Positions 9,583-21,585 of a stretch of DNA of 64,000 nt are shown here, one piece after another. The position numbers were made by a program, and so were the translations under genes. Numbering within the stretch: the first letter of the stretch is position 1; every line of letters starts with the position of its first letter. Source of the DNA: Emydura subglobosa (taxonomy: Eukaryota > Chordata > Testudines > Chelidae); NCBI GenBank assembly GCA_007922225.1, contig ML679966.1, forward strand, positions 39,027,943-39,091,942, read 5' to 3'. The notes under the pieces are model-generated. The model was not told the DNA's origin. It saw only the letters and a list, made by a program, of their open reading frames with translations, and did no database searches.

Positions 9583-10137
9583 TTAGTTCCTGCCAAAGAA
9601 ATTTGCAGGACAACCATATGGAGTTTTATATACAGATTTCCTAGCATTGTTACTTGGACTTGGCCTTTTATTAAAAATGCAGGTTTGGCTTGGGTGGATT
9701 TCATTGGCGTTCCAGATGGTTGCAGATGTGTCAGTTGCAGAATTAGGGCCTTCTGTCATTACAAAAAAATGTAAAATATGTTGAGTTTCTATCTTGCAGT
9801 GCGTCCATGGCCTTTTGCAGTAGTTTTTCCCCACCGATTTTCCCCACCTGTAGTTTTTGAATCTCCATGAGTGGTGATCTTTCAAAACTGGCTCCAGTAG
9901 AGGAAAGAAACTGACTTTTCTGTAATTCTTCATCTCTGAAAGATTAATGTTTATTGACTGTATCTCTTGCCCACCCTGCTCACTGAGAAATGAGGGTTCT
10001 GTAATGTTGGGATTTTTTTTAGGATTTTTCCACCTTAGAGGAAATAGCTTTTTTTCTATTGCAAAGAACCTGATAGTTGGAAGCAATAGGGGTTGCAATG
10101 GTTCTACAACAGGGGCAGCTGTAGGCTCTGCCAACAA
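9583..10137 (-). CDS. Unrecognised 184-codon open frame
   Basis: This is the longest ATG-initiated open frame in the window. I do not recognise the product. The predicted protein is basic, with several aromatic clusters (for example SWRFKNYRWGKSVGKNYC and KRPWTHCKIETQHILHFF) and a proline-rich start (AEPTAAPVVEPLQPLLLP). It has no clear signal peptide, membrane segment or repeat. There is no TATA box, splice context or polyadenylation signal that I can tie to it. It may be a chance frame or a relic of an old transposon or retroviral gene. Coding status is unproven, and length alone is the reason for listing it. Confidence 0.2.
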   Translation of the reverse strand: MLAEPTAAPVVEPLQPLLLPTIRFFAIEKKLFPLRWKNPKKNPNITEPSFLSEQGGQEIQSININLSEMKNYRKVSFFPLLEPVLKDHHSWRFKNYRWGKSVGKNYCKRPWTHCKIETQHILHFFVMTEGPNSATDTSATIWNANEIHPSQTCIFNKRPSPSNNARKSVYKTPYGCPANFFGRN

Positions 10138-10738
10138 ATTTAAAATTGTGAGCTCTAGGAGCTCCTGCCGATATTACATGAAAATCACAGCCCCAAGAGA
10201 GGTGATTTATTACAACTTACATCTTCAGAGAAGAATTGCATGTAGCTAATTCTCCATTTAGCTCCCCATTTTGGGGGAGTTGGAGTGGGGCAGAGGAGAT
10301 CTATACTGTACAGGCTCAGAAATGATTGTGGTTTCCCTGGTAAGAATTAGATATAACAAATTATTATCCACAGGGGGGAAAAGTTAATTAAGTCTCAGTC
10401 TTTTGCTTTCCTTGATTGTTATCAGATAAACAAAAACCAATATTCACAGGTAAACAAGTCTTTAAAGAGTGGCTTTACTTTGCAGCTACCTATGCTGAAA
10501 ATAAAGTGCAAGTCCTCACTTTACCCCGGACAGTCCACTTGCACAATACAAAATAAGCAGTTAATATTTCAAAGAGAGGTTAAGTCACTTCAGTTTCTCT
10601 CCCCCCAAGTATGTGTTGTCCCTTCTTTGTGCATTGCCCCAAATGTTGTATTAAAAAAGTTTAAAGATTTTTAAATGATTGTACTACACTTATTGTGTTC
10701 AACTTAGACTGTAATTTTGTGTGTATATATTAATACAT

Positions 10739-10741
<3 letters not shown>

Positions 10742-10773
<32 letters not shown>
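10742..10773. repeat. (GT)16 microsatellite
   Basis: Thirty-two bases of perfect GT dinucleotides, the longest perfect dinucleotide repeat in the window. Confidence 0.97.
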
Positions 10774-10775
<2 letters not shown>

Positions 10776-11963
10776 ACTATATAATATAAAACTAAAATAT
10801 TTTTAGGGGTTTTTTTCCTGTTAGAAAGCTTAATAATTACTAGATGCTGTCTGTTCTCAAAATGCTGCTGCTCAGATTACCTGAAATAAATAGGGAACAT
10901 TTTTCTGATCCACGTTGGCTTTTGCATTTTCCCCTTCATTTGAAAATAGATTTCAAAATATACAACAGTAATGAAGAAGATTCTCAGAAGTTCACAAATT
11001 TGAAAAATTTTAATAGTTAGGATTTTGTTTTAGGGATCTTGCCCTAGAGAGGGAGAAAAGCCTCCAGGTAAGTCATTGTTGGAGAGAGCTTCAGGCAAAA
11101 GTCTGAATAGCTGAATGGAATAGCTGAAATTCAGTCTGCATTATAATATGCACATTTGTAATCTATGTATAAATATTTTTGTTCCCCTTCCTGTAGTATT
11201 TAGCTCCAGAAGAATCATGTCCTAAACTGCATGACATTCACTCACAGGAAAACTTTACAGTTGGCAGTGAGTGCACTATGCCAAGCTCTGTAACTCTGCA
11301 AAAGTATATTGTGTTAATATATATTTGCAGTTAAGGGTTTGAGTTACATTTCCACTCAATGGGGGAAATAAAACCAGTTTAGTCCTATTGGTGAATATTT
11401 TCACAATTACCAGAGCTAATGGAGGGGCTCTAGCTTTAGCGATAGCTGATGAACAGTTTCTTGCATTTTCTTCACTGTGATGATTCTAGTTAAATATTTA
11501 CATAATTAACCCAAGCGTGTTGTCTGTCACCACTTTTTTGGATGCAGAATAACACCGTGTCAATGATATTTCATTATAAAAGGCACGATGAGTTTGTTGG
11601 ATTAGATCTCTTAGATGCTGCAGCAATTGACACATTTTCCCTTCTTTGTCATTATGTGATCCTCCCTTAAGGCATGCAGTAAGAAAATGGAAGAATTCAG
11701 GGTGAGTTATTACACACCAGTGACACATGCTGGCAAAAATTTCAGAGAGGGAGGTGAATGGCAAGAAGACATGGTTATTGTTATTTATTAGTAAGCCAGG
11801 AATGCCAGAAGCATACAGGTTATGTGCCTTGGTGTGGGTAAATTTATAGAGGTTGTTAGGGTTGTTTTTCTTTGAGTTGATAGCCCTGAAAGATCTATTG
11901 GAGTCTAAAGTTAAGAATATATTATTGAGTTAGCTCTGACGAGTCATTTTTTCCCTCCCATAG

Positions 11964-11995
11964 GTATATGTGCATATGCGCATATGCGCACGCAC
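11964..11995. repeat. Alternating purine-pyrimidine run with nested palindromes
   Basis: Thirty-two bases alternate strictly between purine and pyrimidine. They contain the 16-bp palindrome gcatatgcgcatatgc at 11972-11987 and the 14-bp palindrome tgcgcatatgcgca at 11977-11990. Confidence 0.9.
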
Positions 11996-12159
11996 AAAAT
12001 TCTGGGTTTTCAATAACTCTCATCCTTCAGCACAGTCCAGTTGCTGAGGTAATTGGGCCCTCTGGTGAAGTGGCAAAATTACACTGCTTTTAGAGTGTTC
12101 ACAATCCAAAGAAAATGCTAATTTTCCATCCTGGACCCATGTCAGACACTCAACAGCCT

Positions 12160-13030
12160 TTGGCCCTTTTCTTCCCAGGTTTAACTTCCAGTTGCTCTGG
12201 ATTCCAGTTAGTCCTCTCTTCTTCCCCTTAATAGCACGATGTCACTGCAACTTCTATTAGGGTTTCTGGACCTATTTGATAATGGGGCTGTCTTCTCCAC
12301 ATTGCCACAAGCTGTCGTGGTTCTCCTTCCCAAAGCCTCTTTCTACACTACCTGCCCTCCTTCCTGGACTCAAACTTCTACACCTTTGGAACAGGGCTCC
12401 ACGCCTTCCTCCCTGGGGTTGAGCTATAATCTTTACCAGTTTCTCTAGCACATCCTTGCTAGGACTAAGGTTCTGCTCCAGGGAGTCTGCCTCCAAGTCT
12501 CTCCAGATTCTAAGCTCCTCCCACTGACCTCCACAGTCTTTTTACCAACTGAGCATTATGATCATCTAAGTAAAACATCTGAGCCCCCATTCCCAGTTTG
12601 ATTGCTGGTCTTTCCATCAATTACCTGTCCTGGAAGGGACATGCCTTAGAACAGGGGTTGGCTGGCCCAGGCCTTACTCTCCTTACAGAGGACAAACCAC
12701 CCAACATATATAATGCAAATCCACAAAAGAAAGGCAACAAAAGGTTAAATCTCCTTAGAATATATATGCACTGCACCTCCAACTCAGGAATAGCTGCCAC
12801 AGCTGCTGGCCTGCCTATCTTTGATATGTGTATGCCAGGCTAGTTCAACTTTTCTGAATACAGTCTCTCTAAATTGGACCTGGAAAGGCTGCAGCGTATC
12901 AAAATGTCTGGCGGACAATTGCCCATAGCAGCTCCACTTCAACTTCTGGACAAAATTTTGTGGACATTCTGTGAACTTCAAAAGTGCACCAGGGGTTGGA
13001 AGGCAGCATTATTCACATAGTGCCACACTT
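12160..13030. other. Unclassified C/T-rich repeat-like segment
   Basis: The base composition differs from the flanks (more C and G), and there are stops in all frames. The style (pyrimidine-rich start, ccaacatatataatgcaaat near 12700, tctccttagaatatatatgc near 12747) gives the impression of LTR-derived sequence on the minus strand. I find no TG...CA boundaries or target duplication, so the class is left open. Confidence 0.25.
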
Positions 13031-13774
13031 AATTACAGCTAAGATTCTTCAGGTTGTATTCCATGCTGAATACATTCCTGTGTAGCTAATCATGTTTGTC
13101 TTGTTAGATGTAGTGTTCGTTCATCTGCACCATGTTATGGCTTCTCTTCAAACTGAGTACAAGTTGGTGCCATGTTATCACTCTGGTTTTATACTGTTCT
13201 TTAGTCTGACACCACTGTCCTCTTTTGACCCAGCATCACCACTTTAATGAACTGTTGTCGATGCTGGGTCAGCTTAACAGGGGAGGAGATATCAGTGACA
13301 TGGAGTCTAGGTATATTCTGAGGCTTGGCCTAAACTACAAAGTTATGTTGACATAAATCACCTTGCGTTGACCTATTTGTGCATGTGTCTACACTAAAAG
13401 CACCCCATTACAGCGACATGGTAAAACCTTCTCCCTAAACTGTGTTGAGTCATGGGCAACCAGCTAAAGTCAATGCAGTGTGAATGTTGACACTTGTGTG
13501 ACCTATGTCAACACAAACAGTCCTCCAGTAGCGCTCCCATAATGCCCATTCCCTGTGACAGTAACCTCTCTGGTCGCTGTGGTGAATTCCACTGCCCAGG
13601 TGTCAGAGAGACTGGAAGCAACCCTCCCCCACTTAACACACTCATGTTTTTTTTAAATGCCTTTTCCCGATTGCCCAACTTGTTGAGCACACCGAGTACT
13701 CTGCCTTGTTGTGTGCAACTGCCCATCAAGTCATGCCAGCTTCATGTACTGGACATGCTCCTGCCTGGAGCAGA

Positions 13775-14090
13775 TGGGTAACATTGGAGCTCCTGGGCCT
13801 GTGGGGAGAAGAGGCTGTGTAGGCACAATTAAAGACCAGCCATATAAACGTAGATATCTATGAGAAGATTACAAAGGCAAAGCAGGCAAGAGGATGACCA
13901 GGCTCAGCAGCAATGCCATGTGAAAGTGAAGGAACTGCAGAAAGTATATCACAAGGACAGGGAGCCAACAACTGATCTGCTGCTGCCACAGACCTGCGCC
14001 TTTTACAACAATCTCCATGCCAGGACCCTGAGACAGATCTGTGTTGTGAAGAGGAGGGGCATACAAGAAAAATTTTGTTTTTCTGCACTG
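13775..14090 (+). pseudogene. Myb/SANT-like (trihelix) protein relic of Harbinger
   Basis: In PIF/Harbinger elements the second protein binds the terminal repeats and helps the transposase into the nucleus. The visible blocks are LELLGLWGEEAV near 13777-13812, DIYEKITKAKQAR near 13851-13889, then after a frameshift QCHVKVKELQKVYHKDREP (about 13913-13969) and PQTCAFYNNLHA (about 13988-14023). They correspond to the family pattern LLxLWGEExV, YxxISxxM, QCRxKVKELRxxY and QTCRFYxELxAIL. An in-frame stop follows GEEAV, and at least one frameshift is present, so it cannot be translated as one protein. Confidence 0.75.
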
Positions 14091-14169
14091 TTTTTGCTCC
14101 TCAAGACTTCTATTTTTTTTTAAATAAAATTATCTGTATTAGTTCATAACTCATTGCAGAATGGTACAG

Positions 14170-15150
14170 AAAAGCATTGGGATATTTTTCTCACTTGAGA
14201 TCTAATCTCATGAGTAAACACAGCCAGCATTCCTTCAATCTGCCAAAAGAGTGTATTCAATTGTCATTCTGTACCAGCTGAGCTGGTAGATGAATCTTTC
14301 TTTGTGCTGTCATGGTGGCCAGTGTATGGCTTCATGAGCCAGGAGAGCAAGACTTAGGCGAGGTCCCCCAGAGTAACTATTGGCATTTCAATGGTGCCAG
14401 TGGTAATCTGCTAGTTGTGAAAGAATGCCCTGGCTTGCAGCTTTCTGAACAGTCCTGTGTTCTTAAAGATGTGAGCATCATGCACCTTCCCTGACAAGCC
14501 CACATTGATATCAGTGAAGTGTTCATGGTGATCCACCCACACTTGCATAACCATAGAAAAGTAGCCCTTTCTATTGATGTACTCTGTGGCAAGTTGGGCT
14601 GGTGCTAAAATAGGGATATGTGTACCAAATATCACACCACTAGAGTTCGGGAACCTGATTGCTGTAGATCCATGCACTATGTCCTGCACTTTGCCAAGAG
14701 TCACCGTGCTGAGTAGAAGGAGATGTTTAATGGCCCTGCATGTTCTCATGACAGTGGCCCCCATGGTGGAGTTTCCCACTGACTGGTAGTAATCTGGTGT
14801 TGCAAACTTCCACAGTGCTATCACCACTCGCTTCCCCACTGTCAATGCAGATCTCATTCTGATCCGCGGGGCTGAGGTGAGCATGGCACACAGAGCTTGG
14901 AATGTGGTCTTTCACATCCTAACGGGCTGCAGCCATTGCTATTCCTCCCAAATCAGCATTACAATACATCCTGCCAATTAATGCTCATTTCTCAGGCCCA
15001 GAAGTGGTGTTCCACCCTCTGCAGCTGCTCCGTGAATTCCACCAACAACTTTGAATTAGTTTTCTCTATGTCCCTCAGCAAACTGTCCTTGAGGAAATCA
15101 TCATGTCCCCATTGTTGCTTTTCTTCCTGAAGATCTGCAAATAGTGGATC
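14170..15150 (-). pseudogene. Harbinger DDE transposase relic
   Basis: This is the catalytic transposase, homologous to the family of the domesticated vertebrate HARBI1. The uninterrupted part (14411-14884) shows KRVVIALWKFATPDYYQSVG (helix-turn-helix region), FPNSSGVIFGTHIPILAP, EYINRKGYFSMVMQVWVDHH, then FTDINVGLSGKVHDAHIF. The first catalytic Asp, normally in a xIDGTHIPI motif, is Phe (codon near 14626). The second Asp (VDHH) is kept. The third acidic residue lies in RMTIE (codon 14256-14258), after which a frameshift leads to FGRLK. Upstream, VEHHFWA and a stop-riddled N-terminal part reach about 15150. Loss of the first Asp alone would abolish catalysis. Confidence 0.85.
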
Positions 15151-15578
15151 CTGTATTTACAACGTTCATGAGAATAATACAGAACTCTGCAGGCTCCATG
15201 CTTCAATCAGAGATAGTGGACAGCAAAAAGTGTCACATGGGTTTGCGGGATTTAAAAAAATTCAAATATTATGGGATATTGATGTCATTATAGGATGGAG
15301 AAGGTTGTATGCTGGAAATTTGACCCCTAGCTCCCGGAGATCCCTGTATGACTCACTTCTATCCAACAACATGTTGCAAAAATTTCCCAAAAGGGATTCA
15401 CCAAATGTTGGCACATCTGGAATATCTACACGGGGTGCACTGTACTTTACATTGACACAAGTACGCCTGGTGAGTATTGCAGCATTGATACAAGCAGCCA
15501 ATGTGTCTGAGCAATGTACTAACTTCAACAGCTATGTCATAACTTGCATTGACCAAAGGTGGTATTGTAGACATGACC

Positions 15579-16315
15579 TAAATACAAGTTGTTTTATTTA
15601 CATATATACACCATTCATGGAACAGAGATGGTTGAACAGCATATGGGGCAATCTTTTCTTTCAGGAAACTCAGCCCAATGCAAGTGACTGACAAAAAGTG
15701 CAAACTTTTTAGTCATTCTCAAAATATGGAACCTGATTGGTTGGCAAATTGCTGGCATCGGGAAACAGTTTCTGTAGTGAGATGAAGTGAGGTGTATTTT
15801 TCATCTTTCACAATTGGCAATAGGAATATACTGCTTATTCTCTTTATCTTCAGAGAATGTCAGTGGCTTTTTGGTCATTTCAGAATCGCATGCAAAAACA
15901 AACAAACAACAACACTCACCATCTATATAGCCTATGTTACTTTTTTGCTATTGGCAATTATTTCCTTTAAAAAACACCAAATAGTAAAATATTCAAATGA
16001 TATCTCATCCTTTTTTATACAGATATGCCATATTATCGCACGTAATCTTCAATGGAGTTGAATGGGGAAATGTTTCTCTAGTAAATGTGTAATTTAGTCC
16101 TATAATAAACTAATATATTTAAAAAAAAATGCATCTCACTATCTCAAAAATCATGTAATTATAGGTTTTCAAAGTCATTATGAAATGTATCACAACATCT
16201 AAAAAACTAGATTCCAAAGATAAAATAGGGTTAATATGACATGCAAGCCTACAGGGATTCTAGGCCCTAACACTGCAAAGATTTATATATGTGAGTATTT
16301 TTCAGCAAATTTGTT
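15579..16315. other. Unannotated A+T-rich stretch
   Basis: No gene, repeat family or regulatory site was recognised. Several short A tracts are present, for example at 16120-16128. Confidence 0.5.
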
Positions 16316-16390
16316 GCATTGATTCAGTGGGATCATTCATATGCTTAAAGTTATGCACATGCTGAAGTACCTTTCTGAATGAGGGTTTAC
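16316..16390 (+). repeat. Dispersed repeat fragment (catgcttaaagt type)
   Basis: Contains gattcagtgggatcattcat, atgcttaaagttatgcacat and gctgaagtac, a motif chain that recurs at 9304-9360 and, inverted, at 26640-26730 and 37321-37375. Confidence 0.45.
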
Positions 16391-16429
16391 AGCAGGGTAA
16401 CATCTCTTAGAAACCTGTGATCGATTTTC

Positions 16430-16580
16430 AGACCTGCTACGGATTGTGTTGTGATTTCGAAAGCCACCAAATGTCACTGTGCCTCATCTGTAAAATGGAG
16501 ATAACACCAAATTTATTAGGCACTTTGAGATGAAAGGCTCTATGTACATACACAGTTTTATTAATATTTCCTAAACTGGT
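16430..16580 (+). repeat. MIR/CORE-SINE-like fragment
   Basis: Contains actgtgcctcatctgtaaa followed by atggagataac and then attaggcactttgagatgaa, the order found in MIR-type SINEs of amniotes. The tRNA head is not recognisable. Confidence 0.55.
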
Positions 16581-17330
16581 TCTTATTTGTGTTCAGTGTC
16601 TAAGAATCTTTGACCTCACTTCACCTTGCATCCATAACAGTGTGTGCCTCCTTTAAAATTATAGCAACACATTGCAAATCCATGGAATATTTCCTATGAT
16701 TCTTTTCCTGATTTGACTAACCATTAAATGGTAACTCTTTTTGTGTTTGTTGAGTATCATTTTTCTTAATATATAGCCAAAGCATTGCATTTGCTCTGAT
16801 CTAATCCAACATAATGGATATAACTGGCTACAGATACAATGTATCCTGAAACTGTCTCATCTCTATTGTGTTCCCTTACCTTTAGCATTCATCATTTTCT
16901 CTTTAATATTAATATAAAGATGTTATGTAGTGTTAATAATTCTTTTTACCTTCAATAAAAAAAATGCTAATTAAAAAATGAAGCAAATCTGATTATTGTC
17001 TGTAGAAGAGACAATAATTCACTTTTGTGAGTGCATGATCTAAATTTAAGCATTTTGGGTGGGACAAGAAAATGAATTAACTTGGCTTTTAGTTCTGGCA
17101 TACGCCCTCCTACATATGTGGGAATACAATCCTATCAACTGTATTGAACTATAATAAATAATCCTAGTTTATTAGAGTGATGATAACATCTTAAATGAAT
17201 CCTTTCAGCTGTAAAGTATTTGGTGTCTCTACTATAGAGTAATGGTTTATTTAGGAATTTACTCAGTCTAGTAAAGTTCTGAAGAGCTCTGTGAACCCAT
17301 ACCTTTCTCCTTGCTCAAATTCCCATAGAG
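16581..17330. other. Unannotated A+T-rich stretch
   Basis: Nothing supportable was seen. Confidence 0.5.
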
Positions 17331-17335
17331 TTTAA

Positions 17336-17492
17336 GGTCAGATCTTCTAGTCTGACGTCCTGCACATTGCAGGCCACAGAACTTCACCCACCCCATCTAT
17401 AATAGACCCATATCGTCTGCCTGAGTTACTGATGTCCTGAAATCATGATTTAAAGACTTCAAGTTACAGAGAATCCACCATGAAGTCCATGA
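17336..17492 (-). mobile_element. CR1 LINE 3' fragment
   Basis: The plus strand shows tagtctgacgtcctgcacat, then ggccacagaacttcaccca and aagttacagagaatccacca. The same chain occurs in the long CR1 at 62676-64000 (tctgatctcctgcacaacac, aggtacagagaatccacca), which fixes family and minus orientation. Confidence 0.8.
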
Positions 17493-20225
17493 TATAGGTT
17501 CTTTATAGCAAATACATAATTAAATCCAGAGTCCTGTTCTAGCATGGTATGGCATGGACAAGAGTTCATAGGAAGTTTGACCATCTTGAGAAGGTGATAA
17601 AAAAATAATAATAAGGCTACTTCTTGGCCTCCAAAATTACCAGCTTTTATTTATTCTATTCCGTTAGAGATATGGATCCTGTTTCACTTATTTCAAACAA
17701 TGTCAGTGCCAACAACACTGGGAGAATAACAGCATGAAACATTCTGTCCTGGTCCAGCCAAATGAGGTGTAAATGCCACGGAGATATAAGCAAGTTGCAG
17801 ATTCTCAGTGTTATATTTAGATTTCTGGTTGTTTTATTTGAACTGTAAGCATCAAATATACTGATGTTTTTATATATATATAAAATCATAAATTAACACA
17901 TCTTTACAAAAAGACAGGTGCTTTTCCCTGTTAATTTGCAAAGTAACTCATTCAAGACCCTGGTCCTAGAGGTGCTGCTCAGGTATTTGATAGGAAATTA
18001 GTGCTGCAAATTACTCCAAGTAAGTGACTTGCAGGTTCAGGGCCATATTCTCATTAATAAGTGATTGATTACTAAAATTCTTTGCCAATAAGTGATATGT
18101 AAAGAATAATCACTATAGTAATTTCTATTTGGAAAGTGACAACTGTGTGGTTTATTTTTTAAAATATGGACATATCTAACTGAAAAAGAATATTATCCAT
18201 CTTAAACTTGAACCATGTTCTCTACTCTGAAAATGAAAAAGAAAAAAAAAAGAAGAAATTATTATTGGCTGCTTTTTATTCTTTTTTTAAAAGTAAAATA
18301 TGGCATGGTCTTGAATTCAAAACACATGGGTAGCAGCTTTTGAAGTTGGCCATTGCCGTATAAAAAGGGAAGACATCATTTGCATTTCCTTTTCTTGATT
18401 GACATAATTGAAATTACTAATGTGTCTGAGCCACTGCCAGAATCACTTGCAAAGGGTACATTCATGAAATTTTAAAGCTTGGTATGCCGTGTGCTACTGC
18501 CTGTGAAGTGAAAGCTCTGCTTTAGTAAGACACAAAACTGAATGTGACATGTTCAAAAGAAAATTGCATCCCTGTCAAATCCATCTTAGAATGATGAATA
18601 GAGTTGAGGTTAATCATCTTAGAGTTCAACTGCCTTCACAGTTGGAGATGCTTGCTTATTTGTGGGAAGAATAAGAATATTTCCCCTTTTATTATTGCAC
18701 TGCAGCACCACTTATAGGTTGAGTGCCAATAGTTTGGACCCTTCATCTGTGAAAGCCCTGAAAGTGCTTAGTTCCAAAAAAGCCTCCCCCTTATAATATC
18801 TTTATCCCTCTCATGACATTTATATGAGAGTTACTGGCTCTGCGTGGGTAACTCATTATTACAATGGAAGTTGCTGAGCGCTCAGATCTTCTGAAAATCA
18901 GACCAGTGATTTAGAAGCCTAAATATCGGTAAACGTTAAGCTGCCATTTTTAAGACTCTTCCCATGATATAGCAAAAAATGTTCACAGGCATGTTCGGCA
19001 CATATACTATTATATAACATAATAGCATCATTTATCTATCACTTAACTCGCCCATCATTTTTTCAGTGTGTATTTCATAGCTCAGTTAATTTCCTTTGGT
19101 CTATCCCACTGCCATTAACCGGTACTGGTTAATTAAGCTCAATCTCACTAATGAAAAAAGAAACATTACAAAAGAGAAAGTTTCATAACCTTAGCATCTT
19201 GCATAGGTCACTCTCTGAGAAGGTCTGCAAATTCTTCAACCCAATTGGTTAGATGGACTTACTATCTTCATCACTATTGCTCTTCTCCAGTGTCACAGGA
19301 GGCCAATAAATCAAAATAACTGCTCTTGAAGAAGTGTGTAATGTCAGTGCTAGCTGCTAGTAGGAGAAATGTAGCTACGTTTCAGCTTCTGTAGCCTAGT
19401 TCTCTTCTAACTCTAAATAAAGTGAGAAAAGAACCCATAGAGTACTGAGAATGTTAGAATAACACCTCACCCATATTACTCCAGACATCAAAATCTCCAC
19501 CGCTATTAGTTTAAAGAAGGGGCTAGACAATTTGATCTGCATTTTCAGTACAGAAGATGAAGGCTGAGTTATTTAGAGTATTAGTAGGATAAGTGAAATA
19601 CACATACTGAGATTTAATTCTGCATGTATATTTGCGGGAGAGTATTTGCCAAAGGACACGGAGATGGTGCACCTCTAACACTCAGACTAATTGAAGTATT
19701 ATAGAACATCTGAATAGCTTGGCACTCTGCTCAGAATCACAAAATGGGGCAAAACACACCAAGCAAATTTGTCCTGCTCTTGAAATAGAGGGAAACGTTT
19801 CTTGGATTGAAATGCCACAAGTGTCAGGACTTTAGGACTCTGAGAACATGTTAATTTTTTATTGCTGCTTATGGCATTTTTTTCTGTGTACCCTAAAGAT
19901 GAGACCAGACTATGTCCCAAGTACTATAGAAGTCACTATAATGGTTAACTCAGAGCCTGTGGCTAGTCATGACACTTTGATTGTATTTGCTGGGCCATAT
20001 TCATTCCTGGTATAGCTCATTTGTTGGCGATAGTTACACACAGATGGATTTGGGCTGTAATATCTGGACTGTTCCATGCTCTCTCTTTCCAAACAGTGGC
20101 TCTGGAAGATCCTTGATATGGAAAATGAGAGAGTTGAATATAATTTTTATAGCTATCATATGCCCCTCAGATTATCTGTTAGATATTAATCTGCATGACT
20201 GTCAGGAGTTAAATCCCTGTTAAGG
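17493..20225. other. Unannotated A+T-rich stretch
   Basis: No classified repeat or gene was found in about 2.7 kb, the longest quiet interval of the left half. It contains a short (TA)n run at 17869-17884 and an A-rich run at 18235-18252. Conserved non-coding elements could be hidden here, but I cannot see them without alignment. Confidence 0.5.
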
Positions 20226-20239
20226 GAGGAATAGTAAAT

Positions 20240-20690
20240 GAAGCGATGACACAAATAAGGCAAGATACGAGTCTTGGAGGAAACAATGATAGTTTGTTGG
20301 GGGAATATCTCTTAACTGGCTCCATCCAGGCTAGTTTTCCCAAGCCTTTCGTCTTTGCAAGGCTGAACCTAGCATCAAAGGGAATTCTTAGCCTAAAAAA
20401 TGCTGGCCTTGGGAAGGTGGAGGGTTTGAGAATATTGTAAGATGCCCCCCAGACTGACAGTGCATGCTCTGAGTGGGCTAGGCTGGCTCATCCAACTCAG
20501 AGATGTGAATAAACTGGATGTCCCAGCACTATGGATAGAGAATTTAAGCTTAGGTAAGGAAGAATGTGTGTAGGCTTTTCATTGTTAACCCGTTTTCCTA
20601 AACGCTTTGTACCTTTGGGGAATGAATAAATAATGCTTTGTTTTGAAGATGCTCTTTCGGTATTATTGCAAAATTATGCTGAATTGGGCC
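20240..20690 (+). mobile_element. LTR-like fragment with polyadenylation signal
   Basis: The 3' part (gctttgtacctttggggaat, then gaataaataatgctttg) is shared with 52149-52190 (gctttgtacctttgggacaa, tgaataaataatgctg). The shared block contains an AATAAA signal followed by a TG-rich stretch, like R/U5 of an LTR. Neither copy has clear ends, so this is called LTR-like only. Confidence 0.4.
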
Positions 20691-20929
20691 TGTGTTATTA
20701 ACACAGGTGGAAGCCAGAGAAGCCAGAGATCCTGCCTGAGAGTGTTTGGACCACAGGGTTCCAACCAGAGTGATATGTTGTCAGTCAGGCCTGTCACCTA
20801 GTTGAGTGCTATGACAAGGATCTAACAGAGTATCAACAGAGTAACAGAGTAGTTGGCTCCTTAAATAAAATCAGGCCCAGCTACCCTGTTCTAGTCCAGG
20901 TGCACCCTAGTTTGGTGTAATGAGGTGTA

Positions 20930-21585
20930 ATGGCAGGGCTGCCCTTGGGATTTATAAATGAGAGGCAGGTCAAAGACAAAGGGAGTCCAGAGTCAGGAAA
21001 GAGAGCTCAAAAGAAGAAAAGAGCTGGGCTGAGAATTTGAGGGAGGGGATGCCCCTGAAGGAGGGAGTTGTGCAGTGGAGCCAGTTTAGCTTGGTGAAAG
21101 CAGAAGGCAATCAAAGGGATCACATACAATGTTCTCCAGGCCTGAGATCGATAGCCAGAGGAGGCTGAAAGCTGGGTAATGATCGTGGGTTGAGTCCATT
21201 GATGTCTTCATGCAAAGGCTAGGAAAATTTCAGAGAAGAAAACAGGTGAAGAACCACTTCAGCACCTCTCATGCATCGAGAGAGACATTGGATCCATACT
21301 TGGGGTATGCTAATGGACTGTTAGGACTTAAAAGACTGAATGGACTGTTTGGACTATAGTGGGGAATTCTGGATTATGATTGTGGTACTTTTATAATGAA
21401 TTAACCCTACAAAGGGCTATTTATGTTCAGAAAACTTGTATGCAGTTACTGGGGATCCAGAAGAGGGAAATTGAAGCAAGCTGCTTGCAGGGCCACCCAG
21501 AGGCCACAAGAGAGTGTCCAGGAGATAGCACCATCTTACAGGATCTAAGGCTCAGTTTGCCCTGTAGCCATAACACCTTCTAAAA
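20930..21585 (+). other. Unclassified purine-rich repeat-like segment
   Basis: G+A-rich sequence with a TATA-like gggatttataaatgag near 20958 and a chain of ggact repeats near 21318-21360. The style resembles LTR U3/R sequence, but ends and target duplication were not found. Confidence 0.25.

Larger units (their letters stand above)
10270..12010. other. Unannotated stretch with simple repeats
   Basis: No gene was recognised. The stretch includes the (GT)n repeat at 10742-10773 and an alternating purine-pyrimidine run at 11964-11995. An open frame on the minus strand at 11498-11764 (88 codons) has no domain that I can identify. Confidence 0.5.
13322..15578 (-). mobile_element. PIF/Harbinger DNA transposon, nearly complete but dead
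   Basis: The left end ggcttggcctaaactacaa and the reverse complement of the right end, ggtcatgtctacaatacc, are diverged terminal inverted repeats of the reptile Harbinger type. The flanking trinucleotides are tga and taa, compatible with a decayed TWA target duplication. Two ORF relics lie inside in convergent orientation, a transposase on the minus strand (about 14170-15150) and a Myb/SANT-like DNA-binding protein on the plus strand (about 13775-14090). The two-gene content and the end type together identify the superfamily. Both genes carry stops and frameshifts. Confidence 0.85.

Noticed and set aside
14312..14789. Plus-strand frames at 14312-14494 and 14574-14789
   Set aside because: They are antisense to the Harbinger transposase relic.
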